DNA from: Scytalidium lignicola
Taxonomy: Eukaryota > Ascomycota > Leotiomycetes
Reading direction: 5' to 3'
NCBI GenBank assembly: GCA_002812745.2
Contig: NCSJ02000053.1
Coordinates: 62,001-126,000, forward strand
DNA: 64,000 nucleotides
Below the pieces are notes generated by a model. It was not told the origin of the DNA. It made no database searches and saw nothing but the letters and a program-made list of their open reading frames with translations. The position numbers and the translations under genes were made by a program. Shown here one piece after another: positions 36,291 to 47,807 of this stretch (position 1 is its first letter; every line of letters starts with the position of its first letter).

Positions 36291-37940
36291 ATGTCATCAG
36301 GCTCACGAAGTAGGACTGGCTGTTACACCTGTCGTATCCGCAAGAAGAAATGTGACGAGCAGTATCCTTGCTGTGGGAGCTGTCAAATCCGAAAACTTCA
36401 ATGTTATGGATACGATGCTCCTCCACCGGACTGGATGCACGGAAAGCGGGGCTGGAAAGAGATCATGGCTACTGAAGAAGCTCGACAGCTTCGATCCATT
36501 GCAGAAGTGCAGTACAAAGCTCGCAGGCGTAATGGCCAAAACAGGTTAGAGGAGGAGGCAGGAGGTGCCTCGAATTGCCAACAGCCCGGTGAACTTACGA
36601 TCAGAAGCAAACAGCCTCCTGCAGTAGAATCTATATGGTGGGATAGTGGCTTCTGTAGCTCGCTGCCCATTCATAAGCCTCCACATGAGGATGCACGCCT
36701 GCTCAAGCTTTTCCTAGACTTCATCTTTCCAATACAGTTCGGCTTCTATCCCATGTCTACTACAATGGATCATAGCTGGCTCATGAGTGGCTTGTGCAGT
36801 AACAAGGCACGTTATCACGCTGCTTTAAGTGTTAGTGCCTGTTTCGATGCCTCACTTCGCGAACCAGAAAAGGTAGATGGCATTGGGTTGAGTTTAGAGG
36901 TGACGGAGCGGCAGGCTAACGCCTTGTGTGACCTACGGACGATCATCGCACATTTCAATCAGCAGAGACGTACGCCGAGAGATATGGTCAAGATAGGCAT
37001 GCAGATATTGGAAGTCATGCATCAACTACTCAGTTTGGAGATCTTCAGCATGCTGGAAGGGACTTGGGAACTACACCACCAAGCGACAAGGACTCTATTG
37101 AACACACTTCACACCTATAGTGCCCCAGAGTTACGCGATCAGGAGGAAGTTGCATTTCATTCGTCACCACTCGAGATGGCACTGAAGGATTTTTCGTCTC
37201 CAGACACCCAGAGGACTCTTGAATTTCATGTTACGTGCGTTGTTTGGGTCGATATCATTGCTAACGCAACATTCGGATCTCCCTCACATATTCCTCGACA
37301 TTTCGATTACATTCCTTATCTTCACGCCAATGGTCTCAAAACTCAAGATATAATGGGATGTCACTCATCCGTGATGGCGAACATCGCAGAGATCACATGC
37401 CTTGCTGATTGGAAGACCTCTCAGCTTCAGACCAAATCGCTACACACGGAGGAGCTTTCTAGACATGCCATCTCGATAGCTACTCGTCTGGTAGACCAGG
37501 CACAGGAGCTGGAACAACAATCCGTGCTCGACATGACAAAACTCGAAGCGGAAAGCCGTTTGGTAACACTGCAGTTCGCTTGCGCGGCGCAGGTATATCT
37601 GCACGTCGTCGTCTTCGGCGCCGATACGACTGATCCTGAACTTGTCCTCCTTGTCAACCGGAGCTTGCAGATGTTGGAAGCGCTTCCAAACGGACTTATG
37701 ATTCGTGTCAACTGGGCGTTTACGATTCTAGGATGCATGGCGAGCAAGACTCTGTACGATAGATTTCGGGGTCTGATAACGAGAATAGCAGCGCAAAAAC
37801 TGCCATTAGGCATGACTTGGAAAGGGTTGATAGTCATGGAAGAATGTTGGCGGTTGAGGCAGTCTCAGCCTGATCTGGAGGCTGATTGTGATTGGAAGAG
37901 GGCAATGAACAGGTTGGGCACAAGGATTTTACTCGTGTGA
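36291..37940 (+). CDS. Zn2Cys6 fungal transcription factor
   Basis: 549 aa from ATG 36291 (MSSGSRSRTG), chosen because the zinc cluster begins 10 residues later as in most family members. The cluster is CYTCRIRKKKC then CGSCQIRKLQC, giving the C-x2-C-x6-C-x6-C-x2-C-x6-C spacing that binds two zincs and contacts CGG half-sites. The rest, with LLKLFLDFIFPIQFGFYP near residues 135-150 and long helical stretches (TRLVDQAQELEQQSV), resembles the fungal-specific regulator tail (Fungal_trans_2 type). No frameshift or stop. It is nuclear by family. The targets may include the divergent propeller gene, which is inference from position only. Confidence 0.88.
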   Translation: MSSGSRSRTGCYTCRIRKKKCDEQYPCCGSCQIRKLQCYGYDAPPPDWMHGKRGWKEIMATEEARQLRSIAEVQYKARRRNGQNRLEEEAGGASNCQQPGELTIRSKQPPAVESIWWDSGFCSSLPIHKPPHEDARLLKLFLDFIFPIQFGFYPMSTTMDHSWLMSGLCSNKARYHAALSVSACFDASLREPEKVDGIGLSLEVTERQANALCDLRTIIAHFNQQRRTPRDMVKIGMQILEVMHQLLSLEIFSMLEGTWELHHQATRTLLNTLHTYSAPELRDQEEVAFHSSPLEMALKDFSSPDTQRTLEFHVTCVVWVDIIANATFGSPSHIPRHFDYIPYLHANGLKTQDIMGCHSSVMANIAEITCLADWKTSQLQTKSLHTEELSRHAISIATRLVDQAQELEQQSVLDMTKLEAESRLVTLQFACAAQVYLHVVVFGADTTDPELVLLVNRSLQMLEALPNGLMIRVNWAFTILGCMASKTLYDRFRGLITRIAAQKLPLGMTWKGLIVMEECWRLRQSQPDLEADCDWKRAMNRLGTRILLV

Positions 37941-38144
37941 AAATTGTGCCTTGTGAAGAATCTGATAGCATTGGTTCCTAAGGTTGGTATCAAGTGCAAG
38001 TCTTTTTTGCACCTTGATTCGCAGCAAAAGGAGGAGAACGTCCTTCCAAGATTTCTTCCATCTGCTTCCCATTGTCTATAGGCCCTTCTGATGCACTGAT
38101 GTGGAAATCTTCGGACCTCTTCAAAAGCTCGCTCACATTGCGTT

Positions 38145-38588
38145 TTACAATCCTTCTTCACTAGCCAACACTCGATCAACAGCTTCCCGCGTCTTTTCAA
38201 TGCTGTTGTTGAAAGCGAATTTTGCTTCTGGCAGCTCCTTATGCACGGCATTAACGATGCGTTCGAAAAAGGGTACAACCGCATCAGTCTTCCGTATGCC
38301 CACTACCACCGTCGACGTCAACCAAAGCATCCTTGGCTACCTTTTTTCTGGGTCGCAAGGGCAACACTTACTTCCAACCATGACAACATCCCACTTCTTC
38401 TCGCGAAGCTTAGTAGTGCAGAGATCAAATGACATATCTGGCGTGAGATACAGCATTTCCCAATCGTAAGGAGAGGCATTCATGTCGGCTTCCATAACGT
38501 TGAGCGATTTTTGCAGAGAAGCTCGCGCGAGCCACGGAACCATATCAAAGGTGCTGGGGACGCCGATGCCGAGGACAGAGGGGGCCAT
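38145..38588 (-). CDS. small conserved-looking hypothetical protein, 124 aa, one intron
   Basis: Exon 1 is 38588-38372 (MAPSVLGIGVPSTFDMVPWL to DVVMVG) and exon 2 is 38302-38145 (GIRKTDAVVPFFERIVNAVH to VLASEEGL). The 69-bp intron has GTAAGT and TAG borders, and the join is in phase, giving 375 coding bases. The alternation VVMVG then PFFERIVNAVHKELPEAKFA resembles small single-domain fungal proteins with an alpha/beta look; I know no function. It is convergent with the transcription factor gene, ending 205 bp away. The frame is intact. Confidence 0.68.
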
Positions 38589-38916
38589 GCTTGAACACTG
38601 TTGTTGCAGGATTGGAAGTAAAACGTGCTACTGAAGAAGTGAAGAATATAATGTGGAACAGTAGGATATATTTAAGCACGGGCGACTTTGATGCAGGTTT
38701 CATAGCTACTGTAACAACAAGACCACTTCCTTGGAGCAGTTATCTATTAATACAAGCTACAACCACAGCTTTGGCATAACGGCATTCCTCATCTGCACGC
38801 CCCTAGGAAGATTGTGACCGCGGCTAGCTAGACTCTTTTAAGCGTGGCTTCAGAATCTGCCAAGACGCCAATTGCGCACGGTCTAATGAAAGATAGATGA
38901 TTGCAACGTGCTAATT

Positions 38917-38986
38917 GTCGGCCTTAGGCGGCATTCACATTGCCAATGCGACAAAAAAAGAGGCAAGGTAAATGCCTAAGGCCGAC
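38917..38986. repeat. long perfect-ended hairpin
   Basis: GTCGGCCTTAGGC at the left and GCCTAAGGCCGAC at the right, with a partly paired interior (GCATTCACATTGCC against GGCAAGGTAAATGC). Probably the end of a small repeat element next to the MITE. Confidence 0.65.
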
Positions 38987-38997
38987 CATTATTATTA

Positions 38998-39171
38998 TCC
39001 CTTCGTCTGGTAAGAATGGCTCACTTTACTGTAATTATCAAATTGACCACTCATAAATTAAGGCAAACCTATTCTATCTGTATTCCAACGTTCGCTTAGT
39101 TACTATCTACCAATTAAGTGCAGGAATTCACAACGCCATATAAAGTGAGCTATTTCCACCAGACGAAGGGA
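38998..39171. mobile_element. 174-bp MITE with TA target duplication
   Basis: Ends TCCCTTCGTCTGG and CCAGACGAAGGGA are perfect inverses and continue imperfectly (GGCTCACTTTA against AAAGTGAGCT). TA flanks both ends (38996-38997 and 39172-39173), as for Tc1/mariner-type elements. No coding capacity. Confidence 0.85.
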
Positions 39172-40329
39172 TAGTGATTGCAGGCCCTCGAGACTCAACA
39201 CCTGTACGCGGTAAAAGCTACGAACTTACAGCATTCTGAGGATATGTTTGTAGAGCCAAGATTAAGTCGATCGATGTAAAAGGTTTTGTTGACTTTCATC
39301 GATTCTGACAAGTATAACGTGTTCTTTTCGACCTTAATACCATATACTTGAAAGAGCAAATCTCGACTTTATAATTGATTACTCTTAAGCTTAAGTTAAC
39401 AGAACATTACTAGCAATAAGTATAATTTTAAAGGAGTGTACAATATAAAAGGAAATACAAGTGATAATAGCACAAGAATAAAAGTACTGCTAAAAAAAGT
39501 CNAAAAATAAAGTGTTGTTTACNAACAATTATATTCAGACTTGAGTATTGTCTACACTGAATAAAAGAATCATATGGTTAACTAGTAGAGGTTAAACCAG
39601 AGGAAGAATCAAGGCAGTACAAGCAAAGGTTAAAATGGTGGAGGAATGCTGGATGTCTTTGTCTACAAGACACGTATACTAGTATATACGCAAACTGAGA
39701 ATTTGAGAACAGGCAGGGAGTAATAACTGAGGTATATTACTCATAGGAGAAACTAATGGGCGTACTGTAGCATAGAGTCTCTACAATCTATAGTTATAGC
39801 TGAGGAATACAGAGTATTAGACCAAAAAAAATAGTGATCGCAAGGCCTAACGTGCGCTACAAATTACAGCGTAATGCACTTTGCTGTGGGCTATCGCAGT
39901 CTTGCATTTATGATCCAAAATCCGAGCGAGCGCGGTGTGCTAGCTAGATAGAGCACAATTTGGAGTTCCAAGTTCTGGTGATGGAGCTGGTGCCACCACT
40001 TCCTAATGATTGCCTTGGCGATGATGACAACCAAACCGCCAGATCTTTTCTCGCCTTTAGCCAGAATCCATCCACGGCAGAAGTTGAAAGCTGGAATGGA
40101 AATGACAATGTAACGGCACTGCTTTGCAAGTGGAAGGCGAGGCCTAGAATAGAACTAAAGCTAGAACAAATTTAACTGACACAATCTTGGACTTGATGCA
40201 TTGTTATGTAAATATCATTTCCGAAGAGTAATGAGACCTTGATCATTCTAGCTTATACGACTCTTATTTTTGAGAAAATAAATAATAGAGTTTGAAAATT
40301 ACAATAAATCTCTTAAAGCTATAATTTTA
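39172..40329. other. intergenic, moderately AT-rich
   Basis: Contains overlapping short frames on both strands at 39944-40175 in a patch of normal composition. Neither has a recognisable domain, so I do not call a gene. Confidence 0.4.
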
Positions 40330-40770
40330 GGGTGTGGCTAAATCGACAACCACCCCTAGCTAAATCGACAACCGCCGCCGATAACGGCTTTTGCTTCAGG
40401 CGCAGTACCTATAATTACAGCATCCTTTAGGCTATTGATACCCTATAAGACCTTGTAATTACAGCACCATTCAAGCATAACACTCACTATAACGTTCTAA
40501 ACTAATTTATTCTTAAATAACTTAAACTTTTAACAAACATCTTATTTAGTTTTAATTAACTTCTAATTAGCTATTAACTATTATAATTACTTGTTATTAT
40601 ATTTTAAAATAAATAAAATCTACTGTACTTATACTTAACTAAAATTCTGGGTTATAAGCCTGAAGATATGCGAAATACAATTGCACTTACACCAATTATA
40701 AGCTGTGCTGCCTAAGATTTTGGGCTCCTATAGGCCGTTATCGGCGATAGTTGTCGATTTAGCTCCACCC
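40330..40770. mobile_element. 441-bp MITE-like element, TA-flanked
   Basis: Left end GGGTGTGGCTAAATCGACAA and right end TTGTCGATTTAGCTCCACCC are inverse, and an inner CGCCGATAACGGC block is mirrored as GGCCGTTATCGGCG. TA flanks both ends (40328-40329 and 40771-40772). The left arm has a second copy of GCTAAATCGACAACC. Non-coding interior. Confidence 0.8.
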
Positions 40771-40912
40771 TAAATAAACAACGATGATAAATTGGCATTT
40801 GTTTTAAACTAACTAACTTCAATTATACATTACTAAAAATTCTAAGCAAGATTGAGAGCATTGTCTTACAAGAGATTAAGTATCTCAAATACGATTTCGC
40901 TCTCGAAATTGA

Positions 40913-42750
40913 CTACCTATCATTTATTTTCACAAGCAGGTCAAATGCCTCAAAGCTGTCGTCGGCTAAAACTTCTGCTCGTGCATCCTTGACTTCATCA
41001 CGGAGCAGCAGAGCATTCCTCAAGCATTTAGCGGCTTCCTCTTTTCTATTGTTAGCTGCTTGCAAAGCTTTAGATAAAGCGAAGAGCACTCTTGCACGGT
41101 GTCCGATAGACATATCACAAAACTGTATAATATCAAGTGCATGATTGAAATTTTCACTATACATATAATCAGAATATATAAATATAAAATTGATGTTTCC
41201 AAAGGAAGCTTACATGCTCATTTGAAACCTTCCTTGCTGAAGAGCTAACCGGCCTGCTTGATAAGCATACCTAGCTTTCCTTGGAGTCATCTGAGCTTCA
41301 CCACGTAGTTCTAGTTTCTGTTCAGCAAGTATCAAATATTTCTCTGCTTCATCCAAATTCCCCATTCGAAAGAACAGAGATTCGAATCCAATATAAACCC
41401 TAAATAGCTTTTAGTATAATCAACCAGCATTATATATTCTTTATAGATCTTACGTACGAATGAGCCCAAAACTTACTTTCCAGGGCATCAGCGTCAGCTA
41501 AAGCCTTCTGTAAGTATGCTTGAGCTTCGTTAAATTTCCCCATGCAATATAAATTTCGGGCTATATTCATGTTAAGAAGGATACGTTTTCTAGGGTTCTT
41601 CCGCGTGTCATCTCCCAATGCTTCGCTTGCTTTCTCAAGGAACTCAGATCCTCGATCGTAATCTGCCATGGAACCATATATGATACCCAGATTATTGTAT
41701 GAATTCACAATGTGTTCATCAGTTGGAGCTAACTTGGACAGTTGGATCTGCAGACATTCTTCTGACTGTCTCTGAGCACCATGGAACTCACCCAGATCAA
41801 GGTCATGAAGGCCGGCGTTGCAAAGCAAATATGCATAAATAAGTGCATCTTTTTCGCAATCGTCTAAATTCTTGTAAGCAATGAATCCACTTTTGAGAAC
41901 CATCTCAAGGCTTTTAGATGTGTCATTTAGAAACAAGTACCTGGAGACTTGTTAGCTCTGCGAAGAACTTGATAGCAACTACCTACCAAGATGCGTTGCA
42001 AATTAGTTCACAAAGATTCTTAGAAGATCGGATAGTTTTTTCTTTTCGATAATTTTCTATTAATGCAAGAACTTGAGGGAGGTAGAACTCCGCAATTGGC
42101 CAATTATCTTCAATAATACGACTTCTATCTCTGGAAGGAAAAACTTGAAGAAGAAGCTGCACAGCTGCATCAAAATTTCGTTGATGATCATTTTCATCGT
42201 TATATAACCGAAATTCTATCTGGACCAGACGGTGGAGTGAAACTGTTTGTGTCTCCTTGTCGATGCTGATAAGAGTAAGATCAGCTAACCTAGCTAGGAT
42301 GTTACCTAACCTGTTAATTGATTAGTTCAGGAATATCTTTGAGTATTAAGTAAATAATTTTGTAGAAGTACATACGCAACTGGCATGCGTGACAACAAAC
42401 CTACGATAATTGTATACATATTAATAAGGTCAAGTGATCTAGCTTGTTTCTCAGACTTTGGGAGTTTGATCTTTTGGTGTTCTAACGAGTGTAATATCTT
42501 TTGTCATTATGCATCTTTCCCAATTATTGACCTTGTAGACTGTCAGAACAGTTTATATCGAGTATGATTGTTCAGACACTTGGCAGCTGTCGATTGTCTC
42601 TCAGGGTTGGCCTTGACCATCTGACCAATGATGTGATCTGCTAGCCTTTTTGTTCACGGAGAATTGTCATTGCTTAGATGGACTTTCGAAGAGCTTGCTA
42701 ACTCTGAATTAGAGTTAATGAATATATTGAGCTTGCTTGTTATCTAAAAC
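40913..42750 (-). pseudogene. TPR protein of STAND/NLR type, partial, possibly with kinase C-lobe upstream
   Basis: Four exons join in phase: 42310-41987, 41940-41458, 41399-41214 and 41156-40913, with introns of 46, 58 and 57 bp. They read a post-NB-ARC helical region (LADLTLISIDKETQTVSLHR, FPSRDRSRIIEDNWPIAEFY), then TPRs (NAGLHDLDLGEFHGAQRQSE, SYNNLGIIYGSMADYDRGSE, NIARNLYCMGKFNEAQAYL, MGNLDEAEKYLILAEQ, LALQQGRFQM) and a C-terminal LLVKINDR. A further exon (about 42500-42376, ending LLSRMPVA) joins through a 65-bp GTATGT intron. Beyond it, 42560-42750 reads RLADHIIGQMVKANPERQST, like the last helices of a Ser/Thr kinase, with stops. No Walker A was found, so the 5' half is lost or replaced. 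The TPR half is open and could still be expressed; the whole looks like a truncated receptor-type gene. Confidence 0.6.
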
Positions 42751-45650
42751 TATAGCCACTATCAGACTATTTAATAGTGGTGAAGTTCTACTTGTCTTTT
42801 AAGATTGAACTCTTCAAATTTTCGTCTAAACAAACTATATCGATTGGCTTTTCAGCGATGCTCAGGTCATGAATACAAAGTGTTGACCTTGCTTGGGCGA
42901 AGTTCTCTTGTACTTGGGCAGTATTTGTTGAATTATCCGTTTTTTCCTTATTTGTGTCTTTTTGATATGTGTGGACTAAACAGTCTATGCCTTAATGTAT
43001 TTCGCAGTATTCCAACATAACGATGAACTAGTGGGTCATGACTTGCATAGATGTAGCAAAAAACCNGTTTAAACAGTGTAACATCTATCTATTGAATGAA
43101 AAACAATCTTTGCTATGCGGATACCTTAAGAGTAAGGACATATTTTTAAGCTTAGTCAAATATAATAAGGTAACAATGACAAAATTCTGAACTTCAACTT
43201 TGACGACGGATAAAAACTCTCAACATATTCTTCTTTGACTTACTAATATTCTTACAAGTACTTATTTTACATTTGTAAAAAGAAATCCAGGCAATATACT
43301 TAGTTATTTGATTCTGAGGTTTATCTTGTGTTGCAGACATAGAAGAGCTTGTTCAAGAGGTTGTCAATAGAAAATTAGGAGGTTCAGTGGCTAGTTTTAA
43401 AAGAGTTAGGGAGTAAGGATAATAGGACTTTGTAAGATCTTATTAAACTACGTTAGTATGAAAGTTGATTTGTATATACTTATCCAAGATAGTGATGAGT
43501 TAAGAAGAAGAAAACCAGTTATGTATTCACCAACCCTGAATAATAGACTTAATTTAGGGCATTGATGGAGAATTCTGTTGTATGGATACTAAGAGAGAGG
43601 TATTGCCTTAGTTATACTTGCCTCTTGTTATGCTAGGCCTTGGTATGCCTCTTAAGGTTACTTAACACTATCTTAACGGTAAGAGGTTTGAGGTTTGCTA
43701 TCAAGAAAACTTAAGTTATTTTAAAATCTCTTTCTCTCGAAAAACGGTTACTTCTTTTTACCTTGTTTTGGTGGTCCTCTTTGTTATTTGACCTGAATGG
43801 AATTACTTTGACATCAATAGTCTGAGAAGACATAAGTATAAATATGATCTCTTACTTTACACTTAAAGCTTATATCTAAGACAGTTTAAATATAACAAAA
43901 GTCCGAATAATATTGTTTGATGGGTTAATGATATTGCCTTAGATTTATATTACTTCTAACATTGTAAATCAGATCTGCGATAAGGGATTATATTAGGCTT
44001 TAATAGCTTATTACAATATTAGAGTAACATTGGTAACCTCCTCAACCTATTATTTTAGCATACTGTACTAATGGCTTTTTAGAGGATAAGTTTCTAATAT
44101 TTACTGATCAAGTCTTATAATGCTTCTTAATATTTGGACTTAAGTATGCAGATTATTGTTACTAGTTGCTCTTACCATTAGAAGTCTACTATGTAATTGA
44201 AAACAGATTTAGAACATTGCACATTGGTTTAGCCTTTTTGCTTTTTATCTAAGATGATAAGGGTAATGTAGGCTGAAATCAAGGAGGAAACTTTTGACTA
44301 AACACTCTTGTGTTAGGTAGATGTAATTATGCTTTGTGAGATAAACTTACATTAATAAATCAGCTCATCTTTAAAGTATCTTATCAAGTTGTCAGTTGGA
44401 TCTTTATCTTGAGCAGCTCCTTCAGAAGCCCATACGATGATGTTACTTATCATCTGGAAAACATATACCAACCTTATACCTTGTATGCTTTGGCTTACTT
44501 GAAGTCATCGTAGTTGATGCTGAACGGATAACCGGCCATGAAGGTGTTGTTGAACACAAGACAACTCGCAATACCTATGGGTATGTGCTTGGAGATCAAG
44601 GTGGTGAGGCTAGCCTTTTATTATCCTCTTCGATATCTTGAACACAGCCAGTCAGGCAGAACTTGGGAGGCTTGACCCTTAGCTAACTCATCATAGCCTG
44701 AAGGATATAGATATGGCATGCCCGAAGTGTGTTATGAGGATAGTGTTGCTACTTATGTTGACCTCTTAATCATGTCTTGGATATAAGTATAACATAGCAG
44801 GTTTGTATTGATTGGATTCCTCAGGCTATGCAGATCACCCAGAAGGTAATGTACATAGCAATGACTGTATACTTATGCAAAGGTGGTAAGCAACTAAATG
44901 ATCACTATATAAGCAGCCCCTTTCCTTCGCCCCTTTCTGGTAGCAACCAGCTTAAATGGTTGCTTTTTAATTTCCTTAATTGTGAATTATTTATCATGAG
45001 CAACTCTAAAGCAACTGTTTACAATATAAGTAATAGTAAAACAAAGTCTAATATTGAAGGGTTAACTATACACAGTAAGTTGTAATTATTATCTTTGAAG
45101 TACAAGAAGGACTTACTATCACAGTTATTATTAAGAAACATCAATGATCTTATGAGTTTTATGAACTTTATGTCAATTGTATTATAGGAAAATACTAACA
45201 TGTTGAAGTTAGGTTAAGCATATTGGAAAGTTAAGTTATTACCCTCAACAAAGTAGTGGATGAGATGAAAGAGGATATAAGGAAGTTGTGTGGTGAGAAC
45301 TCTCAGAAGAGAAAGCGAAATAAAGTTACATGTGATGTAAGTGATAATAAGCACATGCTTGTAGAAATTGATGAAGAACAGATTGTGGTAAAAGTCAAAA
45401 GAGTCAAGATAAATGATAATTGTAAATAGCAAAGACTAAGCTTTATTGAAACTGATTCATGGTTAAAAGTCAGGAAACATACAGTGTTTACGTTTAAATG
45501 CTTAAATTTATGGACAATGTAACTTAGACAAGGTGACTAGGTCTTATAGATAGTTAGGACATTTATATTGCTAACAAAATTATACTGGTCATGTCAAAGA
45601 TAACGTTAGATTATAGGTTGATTTAATCTAGACGAATTAATTGTTTTAAA
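42751..45650. other. degraded sequence without assignable genes
   Basis: About 2.9 kb of AT-leaning sequence with short frames only. A plus-strand stretch near 44990-45430 (MSNSKATVYN and beyond) reads somewhat like a retroelement gag but is broken by stops. Nothing is firm enough to name. Confidence 0.4.
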
Positions 45651-45810
45651 TACTATTTAAACATAATCGTCGGCTCGGTTAATCGGCCTTTTTCTCTACT
45701 CGCATTCCCTCGTAGTCGGTGGAAGCAAGTGTGATCGCTAAGCGAGTGTGATCGATTCTAATTTTTCTATGGGAAACGCACACAAATTAAATACACCCTA
45801 CCATCGTTTC

Positions 45811-46644
45811 TTACAATACAAAATAGCCCTCCTCGTCTGATAAACTAGATCTTAATGAACTTACCTTTGAATTAATAGAATCGCCTGAATCACTTGCATA
45901 TCCAATATCTCTATCAATATTTAAAGTAATAAAGTTTTCCTCACTTTCCCCATCACTCTCCTCCTCCTCCTCCTTCTCCTTCCCCTTTTGCTCTTCCCCA
46001 TATATAATATCACCCCATATAACTAGTTCTTGTGATAGAGTAGGAGTATATGGTGATATATACTCATTCTCTTGTGTTGTTGGCTTGTTTGGTTCTTTCC
46101 TTGGTTCTGGGAATGCTGGAGGGGTATGCTCTTTATATAACTCTGGAGCACCTAATACACCTTGGAACTCTTTTATAGCCTTTTTCCTAGTTCTTTCTTT
46201 GGCACGCCATGCTACCCAAGCAGCCTTTTGCTCCTTTTTCTCCTTATTAGCTATTATGCGTAGCATTCTAGCTTCCTTATTGGCTTCCTTCTCTGCAGCT
46301 TTATACTCCCTTTCCTTGATAACAGACTGTGCCCATTCAGCAGTTAACTCTCCCCCTTTCTGTATTCTTTTGCGATTGGTTGGCTTTTTGATTATAATCT
46401 CTTGTAATCGCTTATATGTAGTAGATAGCTCAAACTTGACATAATCTCCCTGATCTAATATTGTACAAGCTCCTCGAACAAAAGACTCAAACTTGTGCTG
46501 AGAAGGTGAGCTCAAAACGTCCATAACCTTGTCTTTTAACTCATCTAATTGATATTGAACTTGTCGGATTGTTTTAGGAGTTCCTGAGTTGGGTAACTCT
46601 GGCTCTGGTGGTTTTGATGTTGGTTCCTTAGAATACTTCTTCAT
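45811..46644 (-). pseudogene. C-terminal part of a pogo/Fot1-like (DDE_1) transposase
   Basis: The open frame of 277 codons starts at an internal Met (MKKYSKEPTS). It carries the tail signature of fungal pogo-type transposases: NSGTPKTIRQVQYQLDEL, then RKRIQKGGELTAEWAQSVI, a long lysine/glutamate coiled stretch and an acidic end (EEEEESDGESEENF). The catalytic DDE core and the N-terminal DNA-binding domain are absent. Upstream in the same frame LHQTATFE is readable on both sides of a 357-bp insertion (46664-47020), so the gene was cut by it. Sequence downstream at 45690-45800 recurs at 58545-58640 and is probably the element's 3' end. Confidence 0.6.
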
Positions 46645-46663
46645 AAGCTCAAAAGTGGCTGTC

Positions 46664-47020
46664 TGTTACAAAACTACGCCATCCAGGTCACTGGATAGCC
46701 AAGGGTAAGGTAGATGTTCAGGGACAACGGAAACGTGTGACACACAAGCAAGCGGCTAAATCCAAGGTAGGGTCTAGTAATGTATTTAGGTTGAACACGA
46801 GGAGTCTACTCTCATGTTCCTACAGCGTGCTTATATAGATAATGAAATCCAACTGGACCTCTTGGACCCCTCAGGTCCCCTAGGTCCATGGACCCCTTGG
46901 ACCCCTCAGGTCCCCTGGGTCCTAATCATGTCACGTGATCGTTAGGTTCTCTATATACACTCTGCCGTGCATCGAGCCTCAGGCCTACACCAATCATCGT
47001 GTTACGGTAAACCCGTAACA
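46664..47020. mobile_element. candidate solo LTR (357 bp) inside the transposase gene
   Basis: Begins TGTTACAAAACTACG and ends GGTAAACCCGTAACA, so the termini TGTTAC and GTAACA are inverse with TG...CA ends. Removing it puts transposase-like coding sequence on both sides in one frame. I do not see a clean target duplication (CTGTC against CTGAT), so the call is moderate. Confidence 0.55.
46861..46920. repeat. 35-bp tandem duplication
   Basis: Two copies of a unit starting CTTGGACCCCTCAGGTCCCC, at 46861 and 46896. It lies within the candidate solo LTR. Confidence 0.8.
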
Positions 47021-47090
47021 CTGATGCAGAAAACCACGGTATTACCTTGAGCGGCCAGTTAATTGTGCAATAGCAATAAGGACAAACGAT

Positions 47091-47310
47091 GATTTGAGCC
47101 CTCCATACATCTAAAATGTGCTTAATAGAAGCTCACTAATGCTTGCTTTAATAAATATTAAGATTTTATGCCATATAAGTAATCCTAATTTATACCACAA
47201 TACTATATATGATATTAGTTTTGATATTAATGAATTTTAACTATTTGGATTGGAGCGAGCGTTAGTGAGCTTCTATTAAGCACATTTTAGATGCATGGAG
47301 GGCTTAAATC
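47091..47310. mobile_element. 220-bp MITE
   Basis: About 55-bp imperfect terminal inverted repeats: left GATTTGAGCCCTCCATACAT and AATAGAAGCTCACTAA; right TTAGTGAGCTTCTATT and ATGCATGGAGGGCTTAAATC. AT-rich non-coding centre. The target duplication is not clear. Confidence 0.8.
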
Positions 47311-47352
47311 CTCATTCGATCTCACCGCCCGTGCCGCTCTGTAGATTAGCGC

Positions 47353-47419
47353 CCTTTTCTGCCGGGTACAAGCTTTTGTTAGCAAAACACACCAAAAGAG
47401 TCGTACCCGGTAGAAAAGG
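47353..47419. repeat. short inverted repeat
   Basis: CCTTTTCTGCCGGGTAC pairs with GTACCCGGTAGAAAAGG around a 33-bp spacer. Possibly a miniature element or a structured site upstream of the HET gene. Confidence 0.6.
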
Positions 47420-47807
47420 ATACTATTCTCAATATAGCGAAATTGTGTTTTCTGCCGTACATAACCTCGAAATTATGATACCTCGCTTCAACTCTTACGT
47501 TAACTCGGTGACAGCCTGATTTACGTTCAACGCATTTTATTTATGAAAGCGTTATTCCCTAAAATGAAGGTGTCGAATTAGTCAGGCGATAATTTGCTGA
47601 ATGTCTTTCCTGTTTCGGTGGACTAGAATTGCATTGAATATTTAGTCTGTTACAGGCAATTATATAAGCATAATTCCTGACGGCCTTGCTGCCGTGAGGT
47701 GTTATTATCTCACTGTGGTCATTGTCAACACAGTACATCGCTTTCATCATAGATAGTTATTTCTCTCCACTGTAGTCATTTCACAAGATCCTTCTTCGGG
47801 GACTATA

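Noticed and set aside
39944..40175. Opposing short frames in a patch of normal composition
   Set aside because: Neither has a start context or domain I can support.
42805..43020. 71-codon plus-strand frame
   Set aside because: Antisense to the possible kinase relic; no recognisable motif.
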